Source of the DNA: SXXZ01 sp964386625
GTDB taxonomy: Bacteria > Verrucomicrobiota > Verrucomicrobiia > Limisphaerales > UBA9464
Direction: 5' to 3'
Length of the DNA stretch: 64,000 bases
Assembly: GCA_964386625.1 (NCBI GenBank)
Contig: CAYLTF010000001.1
Coordinates: forward strand, 1-64,000
Below are positions 7,928-20,359 of this stretch, in pieces. The notes under the pieces were generated by a model. The model was given only the letters and a program-made list of their open reading frames with translations. It had not been told where the DNA came from and ran no database searches. Both the position numbers and the translations under genes were made by a program. Position 1 is the first letter of the stretch. Each line of letters opens with the position of its first letter.

Positions 7928-9085
7928 ATGCTCCGTCACCGATTCCTCACCCTCGCTCTGGCCCTGGGGATTTCCCTGGGCGCCTCCGCCGCCGAAGTGG
8001 TCGTCAGCGACGTCACCAGCCGCGCCGTTCCCATCCACGTCACAGGTTTTTCCGGGGACGCCAAGACGGTCCTCGAATTCGACCTCTACGTCGCCGGCTT
8101 CGACCTCGTGGCCCCGGGGCAGGCTCAATATTCGCTCAATGGCAAGGCCGCCGCCGCCCTGGAAGGGGTGCTGTCGGATGTCAACAACAAGGCCACCCTT
8201 TTCAATCGGTCCTATCCGGGCGGTTCGGCCCGGGCTCAGGCGCATGCCTTGGCCGACGATGTGGTGCAGGCCATCACCGGCCGCAAAGGCATCTCGAGGA
8301 CCAAACTGGTCTTCAAGGTGCAGAAAGAACGCGTCAGCGAGGTCTACGCCAGTGACTTCGACGGGGCCAATCCGGTCCAGTTGACCGCCGACGGCAACAT
8401 CGTGGCGGCTCCCGCCTGGCGGCCCGGTCGCAAGTCCATCGTGTACACGAGCTACCGAGCCGGGAATGCCGACATCTATTCCCAGGACCTGACCACCGGC
8501 GGTCGCAAGGCGCTGGTGCGCTTCTCCGGCTCCAACATCAGCCCGGCGCCTTCGCCCGACGGTTCCAAGCTGGCCATGATCCTCAGCAAGGCCGGCAGTC
8601 CGGATCTCTGGGTGGGCGATGCCGAGGGGGGGAGCCCCCGCCGGTTGACGACCACCGCGGCCGACGAGTCGTCGCCCTGCTGGTCTCCCGATGGATCCAC
8701 CCTGTGCGTGGTGTCCCGCGAGAGTGGATTCCCGCAGTTGTACACGATTCCCGCCGCGGGGGGCACGATGCGCCGCCTCACCACCGCCGGGGTGCGCAAC
8801 ACGACCGAGCCCGATTGGTCTCCGGACGGCAAGTGGATCGCCTTCACCCGTTCCCGGGGCGATTATTTCGACATCTGCATCGTTCCCGCAGCCGGCGGGG
8901 ATGCGAAAGTGATCACGGAAGGAGAGGATCCCTCCTGGGCCCCGAACTCGCGCACCTTGGTTTTTGCGCGTCGGACCAGCAAGTTCGGCCCTCGCAAACT
9001 GTCGCTGCTTGACTGGCCGACGGGCCACGTCAAGGATATCGCGCAAGTCGCGGGCAGCAGCTCTCAGCCTAGCTGGAGTCGTTGA
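7928..9085 (+). CDS. tolB: Tol-Pal system beta-propeller protein TolB
   Basis: TolB is the periplasmic propeller that binds Pal and the Tol machinery. The 385-residue protein has a Sec signal peptide (MLRHRF, a hydrophobic core, then ASA before AEVVVSD). An N-terminal alpha/beta domain follows (to about 150), then about five propeller blades with repeated WSPDGxxI/L and DIYxxDLxxG motifs, for example EPDWSPDGKWIAFTRSRGD. Length is slightly below the 430 residues of enterobacterial TolB. The ATG at 7928 immediately precedes the signal peptide. It lies 68 bp after the TolA-like gene and 72 bp before pal. Confidence 0.92.
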   Translation: MLRHRFLTLALALGISLGASAAEVVVSDVTSRAVPIHVTGFSGDAKTVLEFDLYVAGFDLVAPGQAQYSLNGKAAAALEGVLSDVNNKATLFNRSYPGGSARAQAHALADDVVQAITGRKGISRTKLVFKVQKERVSEVYASDFDGANPVQLTADGNIVAAPAWRPGRKSIVYTSYRAGNADIYSQDLTTGGRKALVRFSGSNISPAPSPDGSKLAMILSKAGSPDLWVGDAEGGSPRRLTTTAADESSPCWSPDGSTLCVVSRESGFPQLYTIPAAGGTMRRLTTAGVRNTTEPDWSPDGKWIAFTRSRGDYFDICIVPAAGGDAKVITEGEDPSWAPNSRTLVFARRTSKFGPRKLSLLDWPTGHVKDIAQVAGSSSQPSWSR

Positions 9086-9157
9086 TCCTCCACCCACCGA
9101 TCCCTTTCAGAGTCCCAGATTCCAGTTTTTCAGCCCCAGCCTTTTTCCAATACGCCA

Positions 9158-9808
9158 ATGAAGCCGTTTTCCAAATTGGGTTCCCTTGCCCTCGTGGTCG
9201 TCCTGTCCCTCGCCGCCGGATGCAAGAAGGGGCAGAAGAACTACACCCCGCTGCCGGGTTATTCGGGCACGCCCGGAGCCTCGTCGGGTCTGGGCAAGGG
9301 GCAGCCGATCCTGCCGCCCGCCCGTCCGTTGACCCCCGATGGCGCCGGCTCCAATGGTGCCGATTCGGTCAACCGGGTCGACAATCCCGATGGTCCGAGC
9401 GGTCAGCCGTCGCGGGAAGAGATCGAGGGAATGCTGGCCAATCGCGAGCAGTTCAAGGCCAACACCGTGTATTTCGACTACGACAAGTCTGTGGTGAAGG
9501 CCGAGGGCAAGGCCAACCTCCAGGCCGTGGCCACCTATCTCAAGGCCCACTCCGACAACAAGGTGGCCATCGAGGGCCATTGCGATGAGCGAGGCACCGA
9601 AGAGTACAACCGTGCGTTGGGCGAGCGTCGTGCGCTTTCGGCCCGGGACGCCCTCATCGGTCTGGGCATCGGTGCCGACCGCGTCGTGACGCGCAGTTTC
9701 GGTGAAGACAAGCCGGCGGAACTCGGCCACGACGAGGCGGCCTGGAGCAAGAATCGCCGAGCCGAGTTCATCCTGCTGACCCCGCCTCCCGCGGGTGGCC
9801 TTCGCTGA
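9158..9808 (+). CDS. pal: Peptidoglycan-associated lipoprotein Pal
   Basis: This outer-membrane lipoprotein binds peptidoglycan and couples the outer membrane to the Tol machinery. The 216-residue precursor has a basic N-terminus, a hydrophobic core and the lipobox LAAGC with the lipidated Cys at 22. A low-complexity linker (about 25-85) and a C-terminal OmpA-like domain (about 100-210) follow. The OmpA-like domain contains NTVYFDYDKSVV, the peptidoglycan-binding EGHCDERGTEEYN, and SFGEDKP...NRRAEF. It is last in the Tol-Pal operon, and a strong terminator begins about 50 bp downstream. Confidence 0.95.
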   Translation: MKPFSKLGSLALVVVLSLAAGCKKGQKNYTPLPGYSGTPGASSGLGKGQPILPPARPLTPDGAGSNGADSVNRVDNPDGPSGQPSREEIEGMLANREQFKANTVYFDYDKSVVKAEGKANLQAVATYLKAHSDNKVAIEGHCDERGTEEYNRALGERRALSARDALIGLGIGADRVVTRSFGEDKPAELGHDEAAWSKNRRAEFILLTPPPAGGLR

Positions 9809-9860
9809 CGCGGGGATCGGGTCAGTGCTGCAATTCAGGGGGAATTGAGTCCCTCCACAA

Positions 9861-9889
9861 AAAACCCGCCCGGAAATGGGCGGGTTTTT
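9861..9889 (+). terminator. Rho-independent terminator after pal
   Basis: An inverted repeat (AAACCCGCCC, loop GGAAAT, GGGCGGGTTT) is followed by further T residues. The A-run on the other side means it could also work on the opposite strand, for the convergent aceE transcript. Confidence 0.9.
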
Positions 9890-9942
9890 TCGCGTTCATC
9901 CATCCGGGCGCTCTGCCGTTGGTTCGGACTCGTGGCCCGGGC

Positions 9943-9970
9943 TCACCCCGCATCCGTGGATGCGGGGTGA
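9943..9970. repeat. Perfect 13-bp inverted repeat between pal and aceE
   Basis: TCACCCCGCATCC and its exact reverse complement are separated by only two bases. The repeat lies downstream of aceE on the minus strand, just beyond the pal terminator. There is no T-run after it on either strand, so it is not a classical terminator. It may stabilise the aceE 3' end or be a protein-binding palindrome. Confidence 0.7.
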
Positions 9971-10016
9971 CGGGTCTTGGGACGGCCGCAAGTCGTGACT
10001 CGGCCTCGGGGCCGGC

Positions 10017-12809
<2,793 letters not shown>

Positions 12810-12912
12810 TTGGGCCGCACTGCCAAGCGCAGCGTTGGCCGTTTCAAGGGAACGAATCCTGAGAAGAAGCGGGCTTTGGATCGATCTTCGTCGTTCGCGA
12901 TGCCCGGTCTGC

Positions 12913-14223
12913 TCAGGATGCCAGGGGGATCAGGTCGGTGCCCAGGTAGGGTCGCAGCGGTTCCGGCACCCGGATGCTGCCGTCGGACTGCTGATGGGTC
13001 TCCACCAGGGCCACGAACAACCGAGCCAGCGCGGTGCCGGAGCCATTGAGCAGGTGGGGGAAGAGGTTCTGACCGTCCGATTCCCGCTTGAAGCGCAGGT
13101 TCATGCGCCGGGATTGGTAGTCTTCGCAGTTGGAGCAGCTGGACACCTCGAGATAGGTGCCCTGGCCCGGGGCCCAGACCTCGATGTCGTAGGTCTTGGC
13201 CGAGGCGAAGCCCATGTCGCCCGTGCAGAGGTTGATCACCCGGTAGTGCAGCCCGAGCCGCTGCAACACGGTCTCGGCGTTCTGGACCATCTTCTCCAGC
13301 TCCTCGTAGCCCTGGTCGGGATGCACCACTTTGATCAACTCGACCTTGTCGAACTGATGGACCCGGATCATTCCCCGGGTTCCCAGTCCGGCTGCGCCCG
13401 CCTCGGCCCGGAAGCAGGGCGAGTAGGCGCAATAGCGCACCGGCAGCTGCTTCTCGGCGAGGATCTCCTCCCGGTGGATGTTGGCCACCGGGGCCTCGGC
13501 CGTCGGCAGCAGGTAGAGCTTGCCCATCGTCGAGGCGTCGAGGCCTTCCTGCACGGCATAGGCCTGGTCGCGGAACTTCGGGAACTGCCCCACGCCCACC
13601 ATGCAGTGCTCGCCGATGATGTACGGCGGGGCCACTTCGGTGTAGCCATGCTCACGCAGGTGAAGATCCAGCAGGAAGTTGATCAGCGCCCGCTCGAGGC
13701 GCGCACCCCAACCGGTGTAGAGCAGGAAGCCCGATCCGCTGAGCTTGGCCCCGCGGGCGAAGTCGATGAGCCGCAGCTTCTCGCACAGTTCCACATGGTT
13801 GAGCGGCTTGAAGTCGAACTCGGCCTTTCTCCCGTGGACGCGGATCTCGGGATTGTCGGCGGCATCCTTGCCCAGGGCCACGCTGGCGTGGGGCAGGTTG
13901 GGGATCATCAGCAGCAGGGCGTCCCGAGCCGCCTCGGCCTGGGCCGCGGCCTTGTCGAGTTCAGCGATCCGGTCGCCCAGGGTGCGCACCTCGGCCTTCT
14001 TGGCCTCGGCCTCCTCCAGGCGCTTCTGGCCGATGAGTCCCCCGATCTCTTTCGAGGCGCTGTTGCGACGAGCCTTGAGTTGCTCGGCCTCGGCAAGCGC
14101 GGTCCGGCGGGTCTCATCCAGCGCCAGCACCTCGGTCACCTTCGCCTCGTCGCCGGCGTTCCGCGTGGCCAATCGCTCCCGGACGAACTCGGTCCGTTCG
14201 CGCAACAACTTCATGTCGAGCAT
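12913..14223 (-). CDS. serS: Seryl-tRNA synthetase
   Basis: This class II synthetase charges tRNA-Ser with serine. The 436-residue protein (typical length 425-430) has an N-terminal long-helix coiled-coil arm (residues 1-110, MLDMKLLRERTEFVRERLATRN onward). The catalytic domain carries motif 2 (CFRAEAGAAGLGTRGMIRVHQF) and motif 3 (NGSGTALARLFVALVETHQ). The start is the ATG at 14223; no Shine-Dalgarno is visible. It is transcribed toward aceE, 103 bp away, and preceded by a small unknown gene on the same strand. Confidence 0.96.
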   Translation of the reverse strand: MLDMKLLRERTEFVRERLATRNAGDEAKVTEVLALDETRRTALAEAEQLKARRNSASKEIGGLIGQKRLEEAEAKKAEVRTLGDRIAELDKAAAQAEAARDALLLMIPNLPHASVALGKDAADNPEIRVHGRKAEFDFKPLNHVELCEKLRLIDFARGAKLSGSGFLLYTGWGARLERALINFLLDLHLREHGYTEVAPPYIIGEHCMVGVGQFPKFRDQAYAVQEGLDASTMGKLYLLPTAEAPVANIHREEILAEKQLPVRYCAYSPCFRAEAGAAGLGTRGMIRVHQFDKVELIKVVHPDQGYEELEKMVQNAETVLQRLGLHYRVINLCTGDMGFASAKTYDIEVWAPGQGTYLEVSSCSNCEDYQSRRMNLRFKRESDGQNLFPHLLNGSGTALARLFVALVETHQQSDGSIRVPEPLRPYLGTDLIPLAS

Positions 14224-14287
14224 GGATGCAGCCTACGAAAGCCTGAGGTCGAAGGAGAACGGAATTCCTCAGGCGGAATCCGCCGCA

Positions 14288-14623
14288 TCAGTTCCCGGGG
14301 GATCCCGAGAAACGCTCGAAGAGCGCCATCGCCTGCGAGGTGTGCACCCTGAATTGGTCGCCGAGGAATCCGGATTCCGGGGTGCGCTGCCGCCAATACA
14401 CGACGCTGTTCTTGACCTCGGTGAGGTGGCGGCACCGGGAAAAGTCGCCGACCACCTCCCGGTAATGCGCCTCGTGGAGGCCGCACCACGGCTTGAGCAA
14501 GGCGGCCCAGAATCTTTGGGAAGGCGTGCGGAGTTCGCGGGCCAGGATCGCCAGGGCCTCGTCCGGAGTGCAACCCCGGGCTTCGCAGATCCGCTGTTCG
14601 AATGTCTTCGGCAAGGCATTCAT
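14288..14623 (-). CDS. Small conserved-looking protein of unknown function
   Basis: The 111-residue protein is soluble and without signal or membrane segment. It is predicted to be mostly helical, with several aromatic residues in its centre (FWAALLKPWCGLHEAHYREV) and VVYWRQRTPESGFLGDQF further on. I recognise no domain. Codon use with G/C at third positions matches its neighbours and supports coding. It lies 64 bp upstream of serS on the same strand and may be co-transcribed with it. Confidence 0.55.
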   Translation of the reverse strand: MNALPKTFEQRICEARGCTPDEALAILARELRTPSQRFWAALLKPWCGLHEAHYREVVGDFSRCRHLTEVKNSVVYWRQRTPESGFLGDQFRVHTSQAMALFERFSGSPGN

Positions 14624-14910
14624 GGACAGAGTGCTTGAAAAACCGAGATGTCTGATCCGGATTGATCAAAACCATCCCGTAACGAGCGACTAGGAGCGGG
14701 GCCGCTCGATCCTTCAGGTGGGTTCATCAGGAATGTTTCTGAAAAGGGTTTCTACACCTTTTATGGCAGTCCGCGATTCAAAAAAGTGCGGCCTGGAAGA
14801 TAAAATTTGTAACAACTCCGTGGTCGCCATCGTCCCTGTAGTGGCTGGGAAAAGTTGCCCAAATCCGTGCTTGCCATGGTCCGGCGATTGGCGATGGCTT
14901 CTTCACAGCC

Positions 14911-15165
14911 ATGGACCCGCAAGGTTCTCCCCCCTCCCGTGTTCCCCCGCCGTTCGTCAACGCCGCGTCACCGCGTCGTCGGCGGTCCGGGTGGGTGCAT
15001 CGTGCCAAGCGGTGGTTCGACAAGATCCCGGATCGCTTGGCCGAGCGGAAGCTCAACGGGTACCAGGTGGTCGTCATGGTCCTGGTCTGCTATGCGGTCT
15101 ACCGCTTCGTGATTCCCATGTTCGACCGGGATTTCGGCGGTGGCGGCGGTGGCGGTGAAGGGTGA
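14911..15165 (+). CDS. Small single-pass membrane protein, unknown
   Basis: The 84-residue product has a basic, Pro-rich N-terminus, then WVHRAKRWFDKIPDRLAERKLNGYQ, one hydrophobic helix (about residues 53-69, VVVMVLVCYAVYRFVI), and a short tail ending in a run of glycines. The amphipathic-then-hydrophobic order is that of a small inner-membrane protein with its N-terminus inside. No family is recognised. The ATG at 14911 has no clear ribosome-binding site. It sits in front of argG (120 bp) on the same strand. The AT-richer stretch 14624-14910 upstream would serve as a divergent promoter region for this gene and the unknown gene at 14623. Confidence 0.5.
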   Translation: MDPQGSPPSRVPPPFVNAASPRRRRSGWVHRAKRWFDKIPDRLAERKLNGYQVVVMVLVCYAVYRFVIPMFDRDFGGGGGGGEG

Positions 15166-15284
15166 TGGCCGGGGTGATGGGCATCCCCCGATCGGGGAAC
15201 CCTCGGTCGCAAGCCACGCGGCTCCGTCCGTTTTGATCTTCCCACGCCCGGAAGCCTCGCGTTCACTCGCGTGTCTTTTTCGAC

Positions 15285-16516
<1,232 letters not shown>

Positions 16517-16526
<10 letters not shown>

Positions 16527-17182
16527 TCTCCGGGACTCCCCCCGCTTCTGGATCCGTCCGGGGTCCAGTCGGCGGGGGTGTTCCAATTGATCAGGGCCCG
16601 GTGGTCTTCCGGGCATGCGTCCCAGGGGGCCATCCAGCCGGCCTCGAGGCCTCGGCGGCAGAATTCCTGCACCGAGGCCTTTCTGTTTTCAGGCGGGTGC
16701 TCAAGGTGCGCTCTCGCGAAGGGCCAGGAATGGTTCGGATAGATCGCGGCCAGGGGCTCCAGCCGGCCATCATGACGCGGGACGCATCCCGACCCGGGGC
16801 GGATCCCGGCCATGAGTCGCTGCAGCCAGGCGGACGACATCGCGGGCAGATCGACGGCGAGGAAGAGCGTCCACCCGTCCCCGGGCCCCGGATGAAGTCC
16901 GCGAGCCCATCGGAGTCCGCATTCCACGCCGGCCAGCGGGCCCAGACCGGGCCGGAGGTCCCGGAGCAGCGGGACTCCTTCGGGAGCCGGGGGCAGGGGA
17001 TCGCGATCCGCCGGTCCGGCCGCGATGGCGAGATCCCGGATGCCCGCCGCCGCCAGAAGGCCGAGCTGCCGCAAGAGCAGCGGTTGGCCACCCGCCTCGA
17101 GCCAGGCCTTGTCGCGGCCCATCCGAAGCGAACGCCCCCCGGCGAGGATCACTCCGCTGAGTTGTTCGGGTACCCGGAACAC
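16517..17182 (-). CDS. mobA: Molybdenum cofactor guanylyltransferase-like nucleotidyltransferase
   Basis: MobA transfers GMP from GTP to molybdopterin. The 221-residue protein has the N-terminal nucleotidyltransferase signature GVILAGGRSLRMGRDKAWLE and the metal-binding aspartate motif LFLAVDLPAM. It also has the expected PLAGVECGLRWA region. The start is a GTG at 17182. It overlaps the argG end tail to tail by 10 bp and is divergent from fabG (140 bp). No other molybdopterin genes are in view, so a MobA-related cytidylyltransferase activity cannot be excluded. Confidence 0.85.
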
Positions 17183-17322
17183 CCGTCCAGCCTTTCCCCA
17201 ATCCGGCGGATTGTCACTGGGCGAGCCGGCGAACGTGTCGACCGCTCCGGCCCACCGATGTTCCGGGCCCGGCTTGACGAAGCTCCTTGCCCCCGGGCCG
17301 GGTGCCGGGTTTTCCTCCGCCC

Positions 17323-18066
17323 ATGTCTCAATTGGAAAATCAAGTCGCGGTGGTGACGGGAGCAGGTCGCGGGATCGGTCGGGCCATCGCCCTGCGTTTC
17401 GCCCAGGCGGGTGCCGATGTGGTGGTCGTCTCGCGCACCGCCGAGAACTCCGAGAAGACCGCAGCGGAGATCCGGGCCCTCGGCCGGAAGGCCTGGGCCT
17501 TGGCGGTCGACGTGTCCGATCCGGCCGCGATCGCGACGGCGGCCGAGACCCTCCTGGAGCAGGCAGGGCGGGTGGACATCCTGGTCAACAACGCCGGCGT
17601 GACCAAGGATGGTCTGCTCATGCGCATGAGCGAATCCGACTGGGACACCGTGCTCGACACCAACCTGCGTGGCGCGTTCCTGTTCACCAAGGCGTTGACC
17701 CGCACCTTTCTCAAGCAGCGCTCCGGCAGGATCATCAATCTGGCCAGCGTCATCGGGCTCATCGGCAATGCCGGCCAGGCGAATTATGCGGCCAGCAAGG
17801 CGGGCCTGATCGGGTTCACCAAATCGGTGGCCAAGGAATTCGGTTCCCGTGGGGTGACCTGCAATGCCATCGCCCCCGGGTTCATCGAGACCGACATGAC
17901 GGCCGCGCTGAACGACGCTCAGAAAGAGGCGATCCTCAAGCAGATCCCGCTCGGGTCTCTCGGGCAGGCGTCCGACATCGCCGAAGCGGCCCTGTATCTG
18001 GCCGGTCCTGGGGGACGCTACATCACCGGACAGGTGCTCACCGTCGACGGCGGCATGGTGATGTGA
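17323..18066 (+). CDS. fabG: 3-oxoacyl-[ACP] reductase
   Basis: The enzyme performs the NADPH-dependent reduction of 3-oxoacyl-ACP in type II fatty-acid synthesis. The 247-residue short-chain dehydrogenase has the cofactor motif TGAGRGIG (residues 12-19), NNAG, the catalytic triad Ser142-Tyr155-Lys159 (NLASVIG, NYAASKAG), and the FabG ending ITGQVLTVDGGMVM. The ATG at 17323 is chosen over an in-frame upstream TTG because it gives the standard length. It leads a fatty-acid block: fabG, an unknown gene, acpP, fabF. Confidence 0.95.
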   Translation: MSQLENQVAVVTGAGRGIGRAIALRFAQAGADVVVVSRTAENSEKTAAEIRALGRKAWALAVDVSDPAAIATAAETLLEQAGRVDILVNNAGVTKDGLLMRMSESDWDTVLDTNLRGAFLFTKALTRTFLKQRSGRIINLASVIGLIGNAGQANYAASKAGLIGFTKSVAKEFGSRGVTCNAIAPGFIETDMTAALNDAQKEAILKQIPLGSLGQASDIAEAALYLAGPGGRYITGQVLTVDGGMVM

Positions 18067-18079
18067 CCCCTCCCCGGGA

Positions 18080-18565
18080 ATGGCGTCGAGTCAGGGGGAG
18101 TTGACCTTGGGGTGGGGCGGATCCCGGGAACGGGATCCCGCACCCGCTCCCCCGCCCGAGTCCGTGGCGCCGGACGAACCGCTCCCGGATTGGCTTGCCC
18201 GGTTGAGTCCCGACGACCTGCGCCGTGTCGCCAGCCTCGCCCGGGAGCGGCGGCCCCTGGTGTTCCTCGTGGACGCCCGAGCCCGTTGGAATCTGGTGCG
18301 TCCCCGGTTGCCGTTGGCCGGATTCGATGCCGTGGACTTCCACGACCAGGCGGATGGCGATTTCCGGATCATCGCCTTCTCCGACACCGGTCCCCGGGAA
18401 TTGGAGCACCTGATGAAGTGCCTGCGACAGACCCGCCCCCCGCGGGCCGCGGCCTGCGAGCGGATCCGCTGGAGCGGTCCCGAATTGTCTGCGTTGGCCC
18501 GACGCGGGGAACGCGCGGGGTGCGATGCCCCTTCCGTCGTGTCGGTGGCGGAGAAAAATTCCTGA
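18080..18565 (+). CDS. Unknown protein between fabG and acpP
   Basis: The 161-residue soluble protein has a Pro-rich N-terminus (about 20-40), then LPDWLARLSPDDLRRVASLARERRPLVFLVDARARWN and FRIIAFSDTGPRELEHLMKCLRQTRPP (quoted in part). No domain is recognised. Strong G/C preference at third codon positions, the 14-bp distance from fabG and the shared strand argue that it is real and co-transcribed with fabG. A minus-strand reading of the same bases is Arg/Ser-rich and lacks that codon signature. It ends 8 bp before a candidate promoter for acpP. Confidence 0.6.
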   Translation: MASSQGELTLGWGGSRERDPAPAPPPESVAPDEPLPDWLARLSPDDLRRVASLARERRPLVFLVDARARWNLVRPRLPLAGFDAVDFHDQADGDFRIIAFSDTGPRELEHLMKCLRQTRPPRAAACERIRWSGPELSALARRGERAGCDAPSVVSVAEKNS

Positions 18566-18573
18566 ACGGGCGC

Positions 18574-18602
18574 TTGACGGTCGGGAGTCTCACGCCTAGA
18601 CA
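18574..18602 (+). promoter_or_regulatory. Candidate sigma-70 promoter for acpP
   Basis: TTGACG (18574-18579) and TAGACA (18597-18602) are separated by exactly 17 bp and lie 24 bp before the acpP start. This would let acpP be expressed independently of fabG. It is a visual match only. Confidence 0.6.
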
Positions 18603-18625
18603 GGCGCCCGAACGAGACATTTACC

Positions 18626-18871
18626 ATGGCTGAAAAAACCATCGAGCAGCGGATCAAGGACATCATCATCGAGCAACTGGGCGTGACCGCCGACCAGGTG
18701 ACTCCCGAGGCCAAGTTCATCGAGGACTTGGGCGCTGACTCCCTCGACACCGTCGAGTTGGTGATGGCCCTGGAGGAGGAATTCGGTCTGGAGATCCCGG
18801 ACGACGAGGCTGAGAAGCTTCAGAGCGTTGGCGACGTCATCAAGCACGTCGAGGACTCCCAGGCCAAGTAA
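18626..18871 (+). CDS. acpP: Acyl carrier protein
   Basis: This small acidic carrier holds acyl intermediates on a phosphopantetheine arm during fatty-acid synthesis. The 81-residue protein shows the attachment motif GADSLDTVELVMALEEEF, with Ser39 as the modified residue, and the usual four-helix pattern. Start ATG 18626. It is preceded by a good promoter match, followed by a terminator, and then by fabF: the classic acpP-fabF order but with separate transcription signals. Confidence 0.97.
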   Translation: MAEKTIEQRIKDIIIEQLGVTADQVTPEAKFIEDLGADSLDTVELVMALEEEFGLEIPDDEAEKLQSVGDVIKHVEDSQAK

Positions 18872-18892
18872 GCCCGCGATCCCTTCCCAACA

Positions 18893-18923
18893 GGGCAGCC
18901 CGTCCTTCGGAGCTGCCCTTTTT
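18893..18923 (+). terminator. Rho-independent terminator after acpP
   Basis: GGGCAGC and GCTGCCC form a stem around a 12-nt loop and are followed directly by TTTTT. It separates acpP from fabF, so fabF probably has its own promoter in the next 90 bp or depends on read-through. Confidence 0.85.
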
Positions 18924-19011
18924 CATTGCAATCACTCCGTAAACAGGAGTCCGCACCCGGGTTGACGCAAGCTTGTCTGTGCCCGACGGGTGGATACCCT
19001 GTCCCCGAATT

Positions 19012-20271
19012 ATGTCGAATGCTTGGTCTGAACGCCGCGTGGTCGTGACCGGTCTGGGTTGTGCCTCCCCGCTGGGGCTCGATGCCGACACCGTCTGGAA
19101 GAACATCCTTGCCGGGAAGTGCGGCGTGGGCCGGGTGGGGGCCTTCGACATCTCCGCCTACGACTGCCAGATCGCCGCCGAGGTGCGGGATTTCGACCCG
19201 GTGCCGGCGTTCCCGAGCCCCAAGGAGGTCCGCCGTTCCGACCGCTTCACCCACTTCGGCGTCTATGCCGGTTGGGGCGCCCTCAAGGACTCCGGCCTGA
19301 ACCTGGAGTCCGAGAACCGGGACGATATCGGCGTCTACATCGGTTCGGGCATCGGCGGTCTGCACACCACCGAGGAACAGCACAAGATCCTGTTGGCCAA
19401 GGGGCCTGGGCGCGTCAGCCCGTTCATGATCCCGATGCTGATCCTGAACATGTCGTCGGGCCTGTTCGCCCTCTACAACAACCTCCGCGGTCCCAATTTC
19501 GCCACCTGCTCGGCCTGTGCGACCAGCAATCACGCGATCGGCGAGGCCTGGTGGGCCATCAAACGGGGCGACGCCTCGGTCATGTTCGCCGGGGGCACCG
19601 AGGCCACCATCGTGCCGCTGGGCATGAGCGGCTTCGCGGCCATGAAGGCCATGTCCACCCGGAACGAGGACCCTCAGCACGCCAGCCGCCCGTTCGACCG
19701 CGATCGCGACGGGTTTGTCATGGGCGAGGGCGCGGCGGTGCTGGTGCTCGAGGAATTGGAGCATGCCAAGAAGCGCGGTGCCCGCATCTACTGCGAGATC
19801 GTGGGCTACGGCAACACCTGTGACGCGAACCACATGACCTCGCCGGATCCGGAGGGGGCTGGTGCGGCCCGGGCCATCCAGATGGGCCTCAAGCACGCGC
19901 GGATGCGTCCCGAGGAGATCGATTACGTCAACGCGCACGCCACCAGCACGCCGGTCGGCGACGTCTGCGAGACCCAGGCCATCAAGCGGGTCTTCGGCGA
20001 TCATGCCCGGAAGCTGGCGATCAGCTCCACCAAGGGGGCGACGGGCCACATGCTCGGCGCCGCCGGCGGCATCGAGTCGCTGCTTTGCTGCAAGGCGCTC
20101 GAGGCCCAGGTGGCCCCGCCGACCATCAATCTCGAGAATCCGGACCCGCAGTGCGATCTGGACTACATCCCGCACACCCCGCGCCCGATGAAGATCGACG
20201 CCTTCCTGAACAATTCGTTCGGGTTCGGAGGCCACAATGCGATCGTGATCGGAAAGCGGTTCGTGGGCTGA
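19012..20271 (+). CDS. fabF: 3-oxoacyl-[ACP] synthase II
   Basis: This condensing enzyme extends acyl-ACP with malonyl-ACP. The 419-residue thiolase-fold protein has the catalytic triad of the family by position: Cys169 in SACATSN, His309 in NAHATSTPVGD, and His346 in KGATGHMLGAAG. The C-terminal NNSFGFGGHNA is also present. Start ATG 19012 is preferred to an in-frame upstream GTG. The 140-bp gap after acpP contains a terminator. Confidence 0.96.
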   Translation: MSNAWSERRVVVTGLGCASPLGLDADTVWKNILAGKCGVGRVGAFDISAYDCQIAAEVRDFDPVPAFPSPKEVRRSDRFTHFGVYAGWGALKDSGLNLESENRDDIGVYIGSGIGGLHTTEEQHKILLAKGPGRVSPFMIPMLILNMSSGLFALYNNLRGPNFATCSACATSNHAIGEAWWAIKRGDASVMFAGGTEATIVPLGMSGFAAMKAMSTRNEDPQHASRPFDRDRDGFVMGEGAAVLVLEELEHAKKRGARIYCEIVGYGNTCDANHMTSPDPEGAGAARAIQMGLKHARMRPEEIDYVNAHATSTPVGDVCETQAIKRVFGDHARKLAISSTKGATGHMLGAAGGIESLLCCKALEAQVAPPTINLENPDPQCDLDYIPHTPRPMKIDAFLNNSFGFGGHNAIVIGKRFVG

Positions 20272-20359
20272 CGGTTCCATCCCGGTGGCCGCGGCCGGCC
20301 TGGTCCGGGATCTCTCTCCATGCTTCCACGGGGCTCCGGGTCCGTTCAGTCTCCGGGGC

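Noticed and set aside
18091..18750. A 219-codon minus-strand frame across the fabG-acpP region
   Set aside because: It overlaps acpP in antisense and is Arg/Ser-rich; the plus-strand frame has the normal codon pattern.
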